The position numbers and the translations under genes were made by a program. The notes under the pieces are model-generated. The model saw only the letters and a list, made by a program, of their open reading frames with translations, ran no database searches and was not told the origin of the DNA. A stretch of DNA of 64,000 nucleotides from Gordonibacter pamelaeae (GTDB lineage Bacteria; Actinomycetota; Coriobacteriia; Coriobacteriales; Eggerthellaceae): assembly GCF_042665095.1 (NCBI RefSeq), contig NZ_JBHTBV010000006.1. One strand, written 5' to 3'. Positions 42,319-49,560 of this stretch are shown one piece after another (within the stretch, counting starts at the first letter, position 1; every line of letters begins with the position of its first letter).

Positions 42319-43134
42319 TCACAGTATGAGGTCGATCTCGCGCCGGTCGCCCGTGGCGGTGGGAACCGTTACCGTTCGATAACCGCATTCGTACATGAGG
42401 CGGTAGGCCGCCTCCACGTCGCGCGCCACGTGCTCGGGATGGTGCGCGTCGGTGCCCACGGTGCACGGCACGCCCGCGCGGCAGAACCGGCGCAGGAGCG
42501 CCGGCGCGGGGAACATCTCCTTGCAGGCGTAGTACGACCCCGACGTGTTCACCTCCACCATGCGCCCCGCGGCCGCGCACGCCTCGGCGGCCTGCTCGTA
42601 GAGCGGGGCCACGTCGTAGGTCGGGTAGTAGGCGAACTTCTTGGCCAGGTCGGGGTGCGACATCACGTGGAACGGGGCGTCCGAGGACACGGCATCGCAC
42701 CACAGCTCGAAGTAGCGGCGCCAGATGGCGTCCGGCGCGCCCGGCTCGTCCCAGCGGCCGCGCTGCGAAGGGTCGTCGAAGGGCCAGGCGTCCACGAAGT
42801 GAACCGAGCCCAGCACGAGCTGGAACGGGGCGAGGTCGTCCTCCCCGATCGTGCGGTCGTCGTCGGCCCCGAGCCAGTCGAGCTCGCAGCCCGCGATGAT
42901 CTCGAGTCCCGGGTGCCGCTCGCGCGCCTCGTCGATGGCTGCCAGGTACTCTCCCACGCGCGCGGCCGGCATGGACAGGTAGTCCCGCGGGTCGAACGCC
43001 TTCGAGAGCGGGTAGTGCTCCGTCACGGCGAGGGTCGTCACGCCGGCCGCCTCGGCCGCGGCGGCGAGCTCCTCCACCGTGCCCTCGCCGTGCCCGCAGA
43101 ACGAGGTGTGCGCGTGCGTGGTCACCAGCTCCAT
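42319..43134 (-). CDS. PHP-domain phosphatase, histidinol-phosphatase type
   Basis: 271 residues. Metal-binding PHP motifs: VTTHAHTSFCGHGEG, LAVTEHYPLSK, GCELDWLG, GSVHFVD, VMSHPDLAKKF, VEVNTSG and GTDAHHPE. This is the HisK-like branch, which dephosphorylates L-histidinol phosphate. ATG 43134 is one base after the desulfurase stop. No other histidine genes are here, so the substrate is not assured. Confidence 0.85.
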   Translation of the reverse strand: MELVTTHAHTSFCGHGEGTVEELAAAAEAAGVTTLAVTEHYPLSKAFDPRDYLSMPAARVGEYLAAIDEARERHPGLEIIAGCELDWLGADDDRTIGEDDLAPFQLVLGSVHFVDAWPFDDPSQRGRWDEPGAPDAIWRRYFELWCDAVSSDAPFHVMSHPDLAKKFAYYPTYDVAPLYEQAAEACAAAGRMVEVNTSGSYYACKEMFPAPALLRRFCRAGVPCTVGTDAHHPEHVARDVEAAYRLMYECGYRTVTVPTATGDRREIDLIL

Positions 43135-43135
43135 G

Positions 43136-44344
43136 TCAGCTCCAATCCAGCACGCCGGCGACGGCGCCGAGGAAGGCGTCGACGTCCTCCTCGGTCGTGC
43201 CGCGTCCCATCGAGATGCGCAGCGCCCCGTGCGCACGGTCGTCGTCGATGCCGAGCGCATGCAGCACGTGGCTGGGCGCGAGCGAGTGCGACGAGCAGGC
43301 CGAGCCGCCCGACACGCCGAACCCGCGCAGGTCGAAGCGCAGGATGAGCGTCTCGCTCTCCAGCCCGCGCACCAGCACGTGCACGATGTTCGGCAGGAAC
43401 TCCATGCTGCCCGGCGCCACGTCCACCGTGGCCTCCACGGCGCCGTGGGCGGACAGGCCCGCGTAGAGCCGGTCGCGCAGGCCGCGCAGGCGCGCCGCCT
43501 CCCGCTCCTGCAGGCTGCACGCCGCGTGCGCCGCGGCGGCGAAGCCTGCGGCGCCGGCCACGTTCTGCGTGCCGCTGCGGCGCCCCGACTCTTGGCCGCC
43601 GCCGATCGCCTGCGCCTCGAAGGGGGTACGCGCCCTCAGGTACAGCGCGCCCACGCCCTTGGGGCCGCCCACCTTGTGGGCCGAGAACGACGCGGCGTCC
43701 ACGCCCCACGCCCCCACGTCCACGGGCGCCTTCCCGAGCGCCTGCACGGCGTCGGTATGGAAGAGCGCGCCCGCCCCGTGGGCGGCGCGGGCCAGCGCCG
43801 CGATGGGCTGGATGCTCCCCACCTCGCTGTTCGCGGCCTGCACGCTCACGAGCACGGTATCCTCGTCCAGCACGGCCTCGAGCGCGGCCGGCTCCACGAA
43901 GCCCTGGCGGTTCGGCGCCAGGCGCGTCACGCGGAAGCCCTCGGCCTCGAGGCGCTTGGCGGGCGCGAGCACGGCGTCGTGCTCCACGGCCGTGGTCACG
44001 ATGTGCGGGACGAAGGCGCCCGCGCCGCCGCGGCGGCGCTCGGCGGCGGCAGCGCGCGCGATGCCGAGCACGGCCGCGTCGTCGGCCTCGGTGGCACCCG
44101 AGGTGAACACGACCTCGTCGGGGCGCGAGGCGCCCAGGTCGCGGGCGAGCGAGCGGCGCGCGTCCTCGAGCGCGGCGAACGCGGCGCGGCCGGGAGCGTG
44201 CAGCGAGTTCGCGTTGCCCCCCACGGCCAGGTTGGCGCGGCCCGGCACCTGGTAGGGCGCCATGGCCTGGGCGGCCTCCTCGCACAGCGGCGCCGTGGCG
44301 GCCCAGTCCAGATAGACGTAGTCGTTTGCGTCGAAGGAGGGCAT
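43136..44344 (-). CDS. Cysteine desulfurase (NifS/IscS family)
   Basis: PLP enzyme that takes sulfur from cysteine for Fe-S clusters or tRNA thiolation. 402 residues: YLDWAATAPLCEEAAQAM, VFTSGATEADDAAVLG, the PLP lysine in SFSAHKVGGPKG, and the sulfur-accepting Cys in SGGSACSSHSL. The active-site loop is of the short, group II-like or NifS type. It starts with ATG 44344, 5 bases after rpe. MnmA or IscU partners are not in the window. Confidence 0.92.
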   Translation of the reverse strand: MPSFDANDYVYLDWAATAPLCEEAAQAMAPYQVPGRANLAVGGNANSLHAPGRAAFAALEDARRSLARDLGASRPDEVVFTSGATEADDAAVLGIARAAAAERRRGGAGAFVPHIVTTAVEHDAVLAPAKRLEAEGFRVTRLAPNRQGFVEPAALEAVLDEDTVLVSVQAANSEVGSIQPIAALARAAHGAGALFHTDAVQALGKAPVDVGAWGVDAASFSAHKVGGPKGVGALYLRARTPFEAQAIGGGQESGRRSGTQNVAGAAGFAAAAHAACSLQEREAARLRGLRDRLYAGLSAHGAVEATVDVAPGSMEFLPNIVHVLVRGLESETLILRFDLRGFGVSGGSACSSHSLAPSHVLHALGIDDDRAHGALRISMGRGTTEEDVDAFLGAVAGVLDWS

Positions 44345-44349
44345 GCCGC

Positions 44350-45057
44350 CTACGCCTCCTTCCGCGCAGCGAGTGAGGACAGGCGTGCCTGCTCGGCCGT
44401 CGCGGCGATGCCGGCGAGGGCGCGCGCCGGGTCCTCGGCGGCGAACACGGCGTTGCCGCACACGAGCACGTCGGCCCCGGAGGCGGCAACGAGCGGCGCC
44501 GTGGCCATGCCGATGCCGCCGTCGACCTGGATGAGCGGCGAGGCGCCCACGGAGCGCGCGAGCGCGGCCACGCGGGCCACCTTCTCCTCGCTGCCCTCGA
44601 TATAGCTCTGCCCGGAGAAACCGGGCTCCACGCTCATGACCAGCACCATGTCCAAGTCGGCGACGACGGGCGCCAGCACGCCGGGCGCCGTGCGCGGCTT
44701 GAGGCTGACGGCCGCCTTGGCCCCGGCCGCATGGATGGAGGCCACGGCGCGGGCGAGCCCGTCGGCGTCCAGGACCTCGGCATGCACGGTGACGAGGTCG
44801 GCGCCCGCGTCGAGGAACCACGGCAGCTGCTCCAGCGGGTTGTCTATCATGAGGTGCACGTCGAGCGGCAGCGCCGTGGCCTTCTTCAACTGCCTCACTA
44901 TCGGCACGCCCATGGTGAGGTTCGGCACGAAGTGCCCGTCCATGACGTCGACGTGCACGTATCCCGCACCCGCCTCCTCGATGAGGGCGATGTCGCGCCC
45001 GAGGTTCATGAAGTCGGCCGACAGGATGGACGGTGCGATCTTCACCGGTTCGAACAT
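44350..45057 (-). CDS. rpe: Ribulose-phosphate 3-epimerase
   Basis: Pentose phosphate enzyme interconverting ribulose 5-phosphate and xylulose 5-phosphate. 235 residues; signature IAPSILSADFMNLGRDIALI, VHVDVMDGHFVPNLTMG, VMSVEPGFSGQ and IQVDGGIG. First gene of the rpe-desulfurase-PHP unit. AAGGAG-like site (GGAGTCC reading) precedes the ATG. Confidence 0.96.
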   Translation of the reverse strand: MFEPVKIAPSILSADFMNLGRDIALIEEAGAGYVHVDVMDGHFVPNLTMGVPIVRQLKKATALPLDVHLMIDNPLEQLPWFLDAGADLVTVHAEVLDADGLARAVASIHAAGAKAAVSLKPRTAPGVLAPVVADLDMVLVMSVEPGFSGQSYIEGSEEKVARVAALARSVGASPLIQVDGGIGMATAPLVAASGADVLVCGNAVFAAEDPARALAGIAATAEQARLSSLAARKEA

Positions 45058-45380
45058 GAGGGACTCCTTATCCGGGCGTTGCGGGCTCTTTGACCGTCCC
45101 CCATTCTAGCGCAACGCCCCGCGCCGCCGCATGCCCGGCCCGGGGTACGCGAAGAAAACCACACGTGGGCGGCACGCCGCGCTCCCGCAGAGCGTTCCCT
45201 CCCGCCCTCCCAACATGCCGTCCCCCTGAACCAGCCGGCCGGAGGGATGCGGCCGGCGCGGGCCGGCCCGGCGCACCCGGAAACCCGCGAAGCCGACTGC
45301 ATGCGCCGGGACAGCCGCCCTCGCACGCACGCGGCCGGCCGGCTGGTGCGGGAAGGGGAGACCGCATATCCTCCCCCTCC
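45058..45380. other. Gene-free stretch between rpe and the ABC permease
   Basis: 323 bases, GC-rich, no gene. Its only structure is a 13-base inverted repeat (45230-45242 and 45335-45347) with a 92-base interval. Confidence 0.5.
45230..45347. repeat. Long-range 13-bp inverted repeat
   Basis: ACCAGCCGGCCGG at 45230-45242 and its exact complement at 45335-45347. The loop of 92 bases is itself GC-rich and can fold. It stands downstream of the permease gene (minus strand). Confidence 0.45.
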
Positions 45381-46715
45381 TCACTCCCCTGCGGCCAGCA
45401 CGAGCGCGGGCTCCCGGCGCAGCGCGGCGCAGGTGGGCACGAGCGTGGCGGCAAGCACGAGGACGAAGCCCGCCAGCGACACGACGAGCCCCTCGCCGAA
45501 CGCCAGGCCGGAGAACGGGGGCATGCCCACCGCCGAGGCCACCACGGCGTTGGAGGCGATGACGACCGCCATGCCCGCGAGCGTGGCGGTGACCGCGTGG
45601 ACGAGCGCCTCGCACGCGGCGGCCGCGAGCAGCGTCCCCGGCCGCGCGCCGGCCACAACGAGCAGGGCCACATCGCGGGTGCGCGTCTTCGACGTCATGA
45701 CCACGCTCGCCGCCGCGCCCACGGCGCAGAGCAGCACGGGCCCGCCCAGGAGGAGCACCGAGGATGTCCAGTCGAGGGTCGCGCTGTAGCCGGTCAGGCC
45801 CTGCTGGCGTATATACCCCTCGAGCAGGCCCCCAAGCGAGAAGATGCCCGCTACGAGGGCGAAGCCCACCATGATGGGGGTTTCGGTCGAGGTTGAAGCG
45901 GCAAGGCCATAACGCGCGGTGCGCCGCGCCAGGTACCAGGCGTGCAAACGGCGTTGCGGCACGGGCGCCGTCCAGGCGGCCATCAGGGCGGAAAGGGCCG
46001 CAGGGGCCACCGGCACCAGCGTCGCTACCATGAGCAGCGGAAGGAACAGCGAGTTGCTCAGCGCGCGCAGTTCGGCCCCGAACAGCGACGAGGCGATCTG
46101 CCATGCGCCAAGCCCCAGCACGGCGGACACGAGGGCGCGCATCGCCGTAACCCCCTTGCGCGCGGCCTCCGGCTCGCGCAGAGCGGCCACGGGAGGCATC
46201 TTCGCCGCGCTGCGAGCGCCCCGCGCGCCGCCAACCAGGAACACGCACGCAACCGCAGCCCACACCGCAGGCATGAGCAGCAGCCCCGCGTCGGGAACCA
46301 CCTGGTCGATAGGTTGGTAGTCGGGCGAGCTGAACACAATCGGGAACAGCGGGGCGAACGAGGCGGCCTCGATCGAAGTGCCGACTGCCGCACCGAGCAC
46401 CGCCACCACGGCCAACTGCGCAAGCACCACCGCGGCCACCCGGCGCGGGCTCACGTTCGCCAGCTGCCAGAGCGCATAGCTTCGCCGCTGCGCCGATACC
46501 GTCAGGCCGGCCACCGAGGCGAGCACCGCCACCGCCGCGACCGCGGAGAACATGATCACCGACGCCGCGAGCGATTCCGTGTTCGGGTACGTTCTCGCCG
46601 TGGCTATCAGCGACGCCGCGAAGCCGCCGACGAAGCCGCAGGCCACCGCCACGCAGAACGCTCCCGCCCAAGTGGCGGCGTGGTCGCGCAGGTCGCAGAG
46701 CACAAGCCGGATCAT
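45381..46715 (-). CDS. ABC transporter permease, FtsX-type
   Basis: 444 residues with eight predicted helices: 15-35, 50-70, 95-117, 140-163 (first FtsX-like set), then 190-215, 220-245, 275-300, 310-340, 355-385 and 400-430. Extracytoplasmic loops are short, unlike the permease at 3183. Its N-terminus overlaps the ATPase stop by four bases. With the Xre-membrane protein it makes one locus. Confidence 0.82.
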   Translation of the reverse strand: MIRLVLCDLRDHAATWAGAFCVAVACGFVGGFAASLIATARTYPNTESLAASVIMFSAVAAVAVLASVAGLTVSAQRRSYALWQLANVSPRRVAAVVLAQLAVVAVLGAAVGTSIEAASFAPLFPIVFSSPDYQPIDQVVPDAGLLLMPAVWAAVACVFLVGGARGARSAAKMPPVAALREPEAARKGVTAMRALVSAVLGLGAWQIASSLFGAELRALSNSLFLPLLMVATLVPVAPAALSALMAAWTAPVPQRRLHAWYLARRTARYGLAASTSTETPIMVGFALVAGIFSLGGLLEGYIRQQGLTGYSATLDWTSSVLLLGGPVLLCAVGAAASVVMTSKTRTRDVALLVVAGARPGTLLAAAACEALVHAVTATLAGMAVVIASNAVVASAVGMPPFSGLAFGEGLVVSLAGFVLVLAATLVPTCAALRREPALVLAAGE

Positions 46716-47467
46716 CGTGCCTCCTCCAGCGCCTCGAGGATCTCCGCCGGGGTCGATCGTCCCAGCTCGCGCAGCACCCGGCCGTCCTTCAGCACGAGGA
46801 CGCGGTCGGCCATCGAGGCGGCCTCCAGGTCGTGGGTCACCATGACCACCGAGCGCGCCGGGTCGTCGGCGATGCCGCGCAGAAGCCCCAGCACCTCGCG
46901 ACCGTTCTTCGAGTCCAGCGCGCCGGTGGGCTCGTCGGCGAACACCACGTCGGCCCCGCCCGCGAGCGCCCGGGCAATGGCCACGCGCTGCTGCTCGCCG
47001 CCCGACATGTCCGCAGGCCGGCTCTTCGCACGGCCCTCCAACCCCACGCTCGCGAGCACGGCGCCCGTCTGAGCGGCCGTGAGCGGACGTCCCGCCAGGC
47101 GCGCGGGCAGCGACACGTTCTCGCCCGCCGTGAGCGAGGGGATGAGGTTGTACGACTGGAAGATGAAGCCCACGCAGTCGCGCCGCGTCTTGGACAGCTC
47201 GCCGCGGCCCGCGCCCACGACCTGCCTCCCCATCACCTCGATGGAGCCCGCGTCGGCCTCCTCCAGCCCCGAAAGGCAGTAGAGCAGCGTCGACTTGCCC
47301 GAACCGCTCGGCCCCACGATGACCACCATCTCGCCGGGCATGACGCGCAGGTCGACGCCCCGCAGCACGTCGACAACCCGCCGCCTGCTCCCCCTTCCCG
47401 TGCCGAACGACTTCCTCACCTCATGCGCGGAAACGGTGGCGCGCGTGCGCCCTTCTGCAGCTACCAT
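46712..47467 (-). CDS. ABC transporter ATP-binding protein
   Basis: 251 residues. Walker A GPSGSGKSTLLYCLSG, Q-loop FIFQSYNLIPSLTAGEN, signature MSGGEQQR, Walker B DVVFADEPTGALD and MVTHDLEAAS, i.e. LolD/MacB type like the one at 5640. ATG 47467 has AAGGAGATCG upstream; longer starts lack a site and conserved sequence. It overlaps the permease (ATGA). Confidence 0.93.
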   Translation of the reverse strand: MVAAEGRTRATVSAHEVRKSFGTGRGSRRRVVDVLRGVDLRVMPGEMVVIVGPSGSGKSTLLYCLSGLEEADAGSIEVMGRQVVGAGRGELSKTRRDCVGFIFQSYNLIPSLTAGENVSLPARLAGRPLTAAQTGAVLASVGLEGRAKSRPADMSGGEQQRVAIARALAGGADVVFADEPTGALDSKNGREVLGLLRGIADDPARSVVMVTHDLEAASMADRVLVLKDGRVLRELGRSTPAEILEALEEAR

Positions 47468-47568
47468 TCGATCTCCTTTGATTTTGACAGCACTGACCTG
47501 GGCGAAGCATCTTTCGCCTGGTTTCAGCCCTCTGAACGAGCGGTTTCGAGATTGGCGCGCCGGGCACC

Positions 47569-48528
47569 TTAGCGATCGCCCCGTGCTGTTCGCAGCGCCC
47601 TGATCGCAAGGCACACGATGCCGCCGACGGGCCACGCCAGCAAGAAGAAAGCCGCGGCGGGCGTGAACGCCAGCACGAGGCCGACCGCCGTCGCCGCGCA
47701 CATGACCGCCGCGTAAGCGCCGCGCTCGCGCTTCGCGCGACGGGCGCGCGCGGCGAGGTCGTCATCGCCCATCGCCGCGATCTGCTCCTCGCTCATGCCG
47801 CCGAGCGATCTCCGGTTGTAGCGCGCGAGGTTGCAGCGCGAGCCCAGCAGGCAGCCGCGCACGACGACGAACGCGCCGGCCGCGGCGCACACGAGGAACG
47901 CCGCGCCCGCAAGCCACACGTCCGCCTGCAGCACGATGGTCGCGGCCAGCCCCGCCATGAGGAGCACGGCGCCCACCACGAGCCCCGTGGTCATGAGGGA
48001 GCGCGCTTGGCTTCGCTGATCGGCCGTGTAGAAGTCGTCGACGAAGGGATGCTCCTTGCGAAACGCGCTGCGCTCGAACGATGCGGGGAGGACGAGCGCG
48101 AGCCCGACGGCCGCGCCGACGAACACGGTCACGGTTGCGAGGTTCCGCACCTCGGGCACCGGCACGAACGCGGGGTCGGACAGCAGCAGCGCCAGCGCGG
48201 CGCCCAGCATGACGACGGCGATGCCAAGCGGGAGCTTCCATGCGAACGTGCGCATGGCCTGGTCGTAGCCGGTCACATCCTGGGGCTTGCCCGCCGGCAC
48301 GCGAGCGGTCCCGTCAGACGGGCGTGCGGTCAGATCGCCGCATACCAGCTCGTCGAGCGTGCAGTCGAACAGGGCGCACATGCGCAGCAGCTTGTCCATC
48401 TCGGGGTAGGCGCGCTCGGCCTCCCACTTCGACACCGATTGGCGGCTGACGCCCAGCAGCATGGCGAGCTGCTCCTGCGTCATGTTGCGCGAGGCGCGCA
48501 GATGCTGCATGTTGTCGCGAAAGCTCAT
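47569..48528 (-). CDS. Xre-type HTH protein with membrane domain
   Basis: 319 residues. Residues 1-60 form an HTH of Xre type (LRASRNMTQEQLAMLLGVSR, QSVSKWEAERAYPEMDKLLR). Residues 105-200 and 265-315 hold about six membrane helices, so the DNA-binding head is tethered to the membrane. Such regulators are seen before ABC transporters and may relay a membrane signal. ATG 48528 follows AAGGATGG. The following ATPase gene is 101 bases away. Confidence 0.82.
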   Translation of the reverse strand: MSFRDNMQHLRASRNMTQEQLAMLLGVSRQSVSKWEAERAYPEMDKLLRMCALFDCTLDELVCGDLTARPSDGTARVPAGKPQDVTGYDQAMRTFAWKLPLGIAVVMLGAALALLLSDPAFVPVPEVRNLATVTVFVGAAVGLALVLPASFERSAFRKEHPFVDDFYTADQRSQARSLMTTGLVVGAVLLMAGLAATIVLQADVWLAGAAFLVCAAAGAFVVVRGCLLGSRCNLARYNRRSLGGMSEEQIAAMGDDDLAARARRAKRERGAYAAVMCAATAVGLVLAFTPAAAFFLLAWPVGGIVCLAIRALRTARGDR

Positions 48529-48681
48529 TGACCCATCCTTCGTTCGTGCGATCGATGCCCCTATCATGCAGGCGCCCCGGTGCCCGCTCAACCAACTTGC
48601 GGCTTCTTTTTCGCGGTTCCCCCGACAACTTCCGGTAGCGAATCGCAGGTCAAAGCCAAGTATACCGCAGCAACGAAAAGT

Positions 48682-48705
48682 TCCCGCTCGCGGCCGCGAG
48701 CGGGA
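48682..48705. repeat. Perfect 24-bp palindrome
   Basis: TCCCGCTCGCGG (48682-48693) followed directly by its complement (48694-48705). No T run follows on the plus side; the minus side continues with AACTTTT, which makes it a weak terminator in that direction or a protein site. Confidence 0.5.
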
Positions 48706-48789
48706 GGCGCGTCCTGCCGCCGCCTGCCGCCCGAAGGTGACGCCTTGATGCAGAAGGGGCCTCCGGCGCGCCGCAGCGGCCGCGCGCGC

Positions 48790-48795
48790 ATTATA
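48790..48795 (+). promoter_or_regulatory. -10 element before the alkyltransferase-like gene
   Basis: Perfect TATAAT, 35 bases before the ATG at 48830, without a clear -35. Confidence 0.45.
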
Positions 48796-48829
48796 ATGGA
48801 GGCCGTCCACGACCGAGAGAAGGTGCGCC

Positions 48830-49342
48830 ATGACCGGCCCCGCCCCCACCTACTTCGCCTACCGCACGCCGCTCGGGCACGTGACCATCGCCTCGGACGG
48901 GCAGGCGCTCACGGCCCTCGCGTTCGGCGAGCGCGAGCTGGAGGGCCGCAAGCTCGCCACCGAGCTCACGAACCGCGCCGCCAACCAGCTGCAGGAATAC
49001 CTCGCCGGCAGGCGCCGCGCGTTCGACCTGCCGCTCGCCCCCGCCGGCACGGAGTTCCAGCGGCGCGTGTGGGCGGCCCTGCGCGAGGTGCCCTACGGCC
49101 AGGCACGCTCCTACAGCGACGTGGCGGCCGCCATCGGCAGCCCCCGCTCGTGCCGGGCCGTGGGCAGCGCCTGCAACAAGAACCCGCTGCCCGTCATCGT
49201 GCCCAGCCACCGCGTGGTCGGCGCGAACGGAAACCCCTCGGGACGCGGCGACGACGCGAAGGCCAAGGCGTACCTGCTGGACCTGGAGCGGCGCGCCCTG
49301 AAGGCCGAGGCGCAGGCGAAGGGGCCGACGGCCCGCACCTGA
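48830..49342 (+). CDS. Alkyltransferase-like protein (active-site Cys replaced by Ser)
   Basis: 170-residue member of the O6-alkylguanine-DNA alkyltransferase (MGMT/Ogt) family. The C-terminal domain is complete: TEFQRRVWAALREVPYGQARSY (in part), the Arg-finger region SPRSCRAVGSACNKN, and the active-site block NPLPVIVPSHRVVG. The family's acceptor cysteine (PCHRV) is Ser here, so alkyl transfer is not possible. This matches ATL proteins (PWHRV or PAHRV in known cases), which bind alkylated bases and recruit nucleotide excision repair. The usual N-terminal domain is present, which ATLs often lack. Family secure; Ser in this position is uncommon. Confidence 0.85.
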   Translation: MTGPAPTYFAYRTPLGHVTIASDGQALTALAFGERELEGRKLATELTNRAANQLQEYLAGRRRAFDLPLAPAGTEFQRRVWAALREVPYGQARSYSDVAAAIGSPRSCRAVGSACNKNPLPVIVPSHRVVGANGNPSGRGDDAKAKAYLLDLERRALKAEAQAKGPTART

Positions 49343-49485
49343 GAGGGGCGTTGTCGGACGTCCGAGAGCCGGGCGGGGAACTGGCCGGAACCGCATGGGC
49401 CGAACCGCAGCGCCTCGGAGTCTCAGAGCCGCCTCAACCGTAACGTTGAGGCAATGGCACGGGCAGCGGCCCGCGCGCCATCGCC

Positions 49486-49491
49486 TATAAT
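49486..49491 (+). promoter_or_regulatory. -10 element before the VanZ-RDD-epimerase gene
   Basis: TATAAT 70 bases before the ATG at 49561; no good -35 hexamer. An 8-base inverted repeat (GCCTCAAC, 49431-49452 region) stands upstream. Confidence 0.4.
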
Positions 49492-49560
49492 CGTCACGTG
49501 CGCCGCGCAGGCACGCCCCGCACGGCCATTGCGTCCCCGACCCCGAGGAGAGCCCGTTCC

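Larger units (their letters stand above)
48529..48829. other. Divergent stretch between Xre-membrane gene and the alkyltransferase-like gene
   Basis: 301 bases without a gene. It contains a perfect 24-base palindrome (48682-48705), a TATACT on the minus strand (48659-48664) and a TATAAT on the plus strand (48790-48795). Confidence 0.5.

Noticed and set aside
45106..46671. 521-codon alternative frame over the ABC permease
   Set aside because: Arg/Gly-rich out-of-frame shadow; the permease frame has clear membrane segments.
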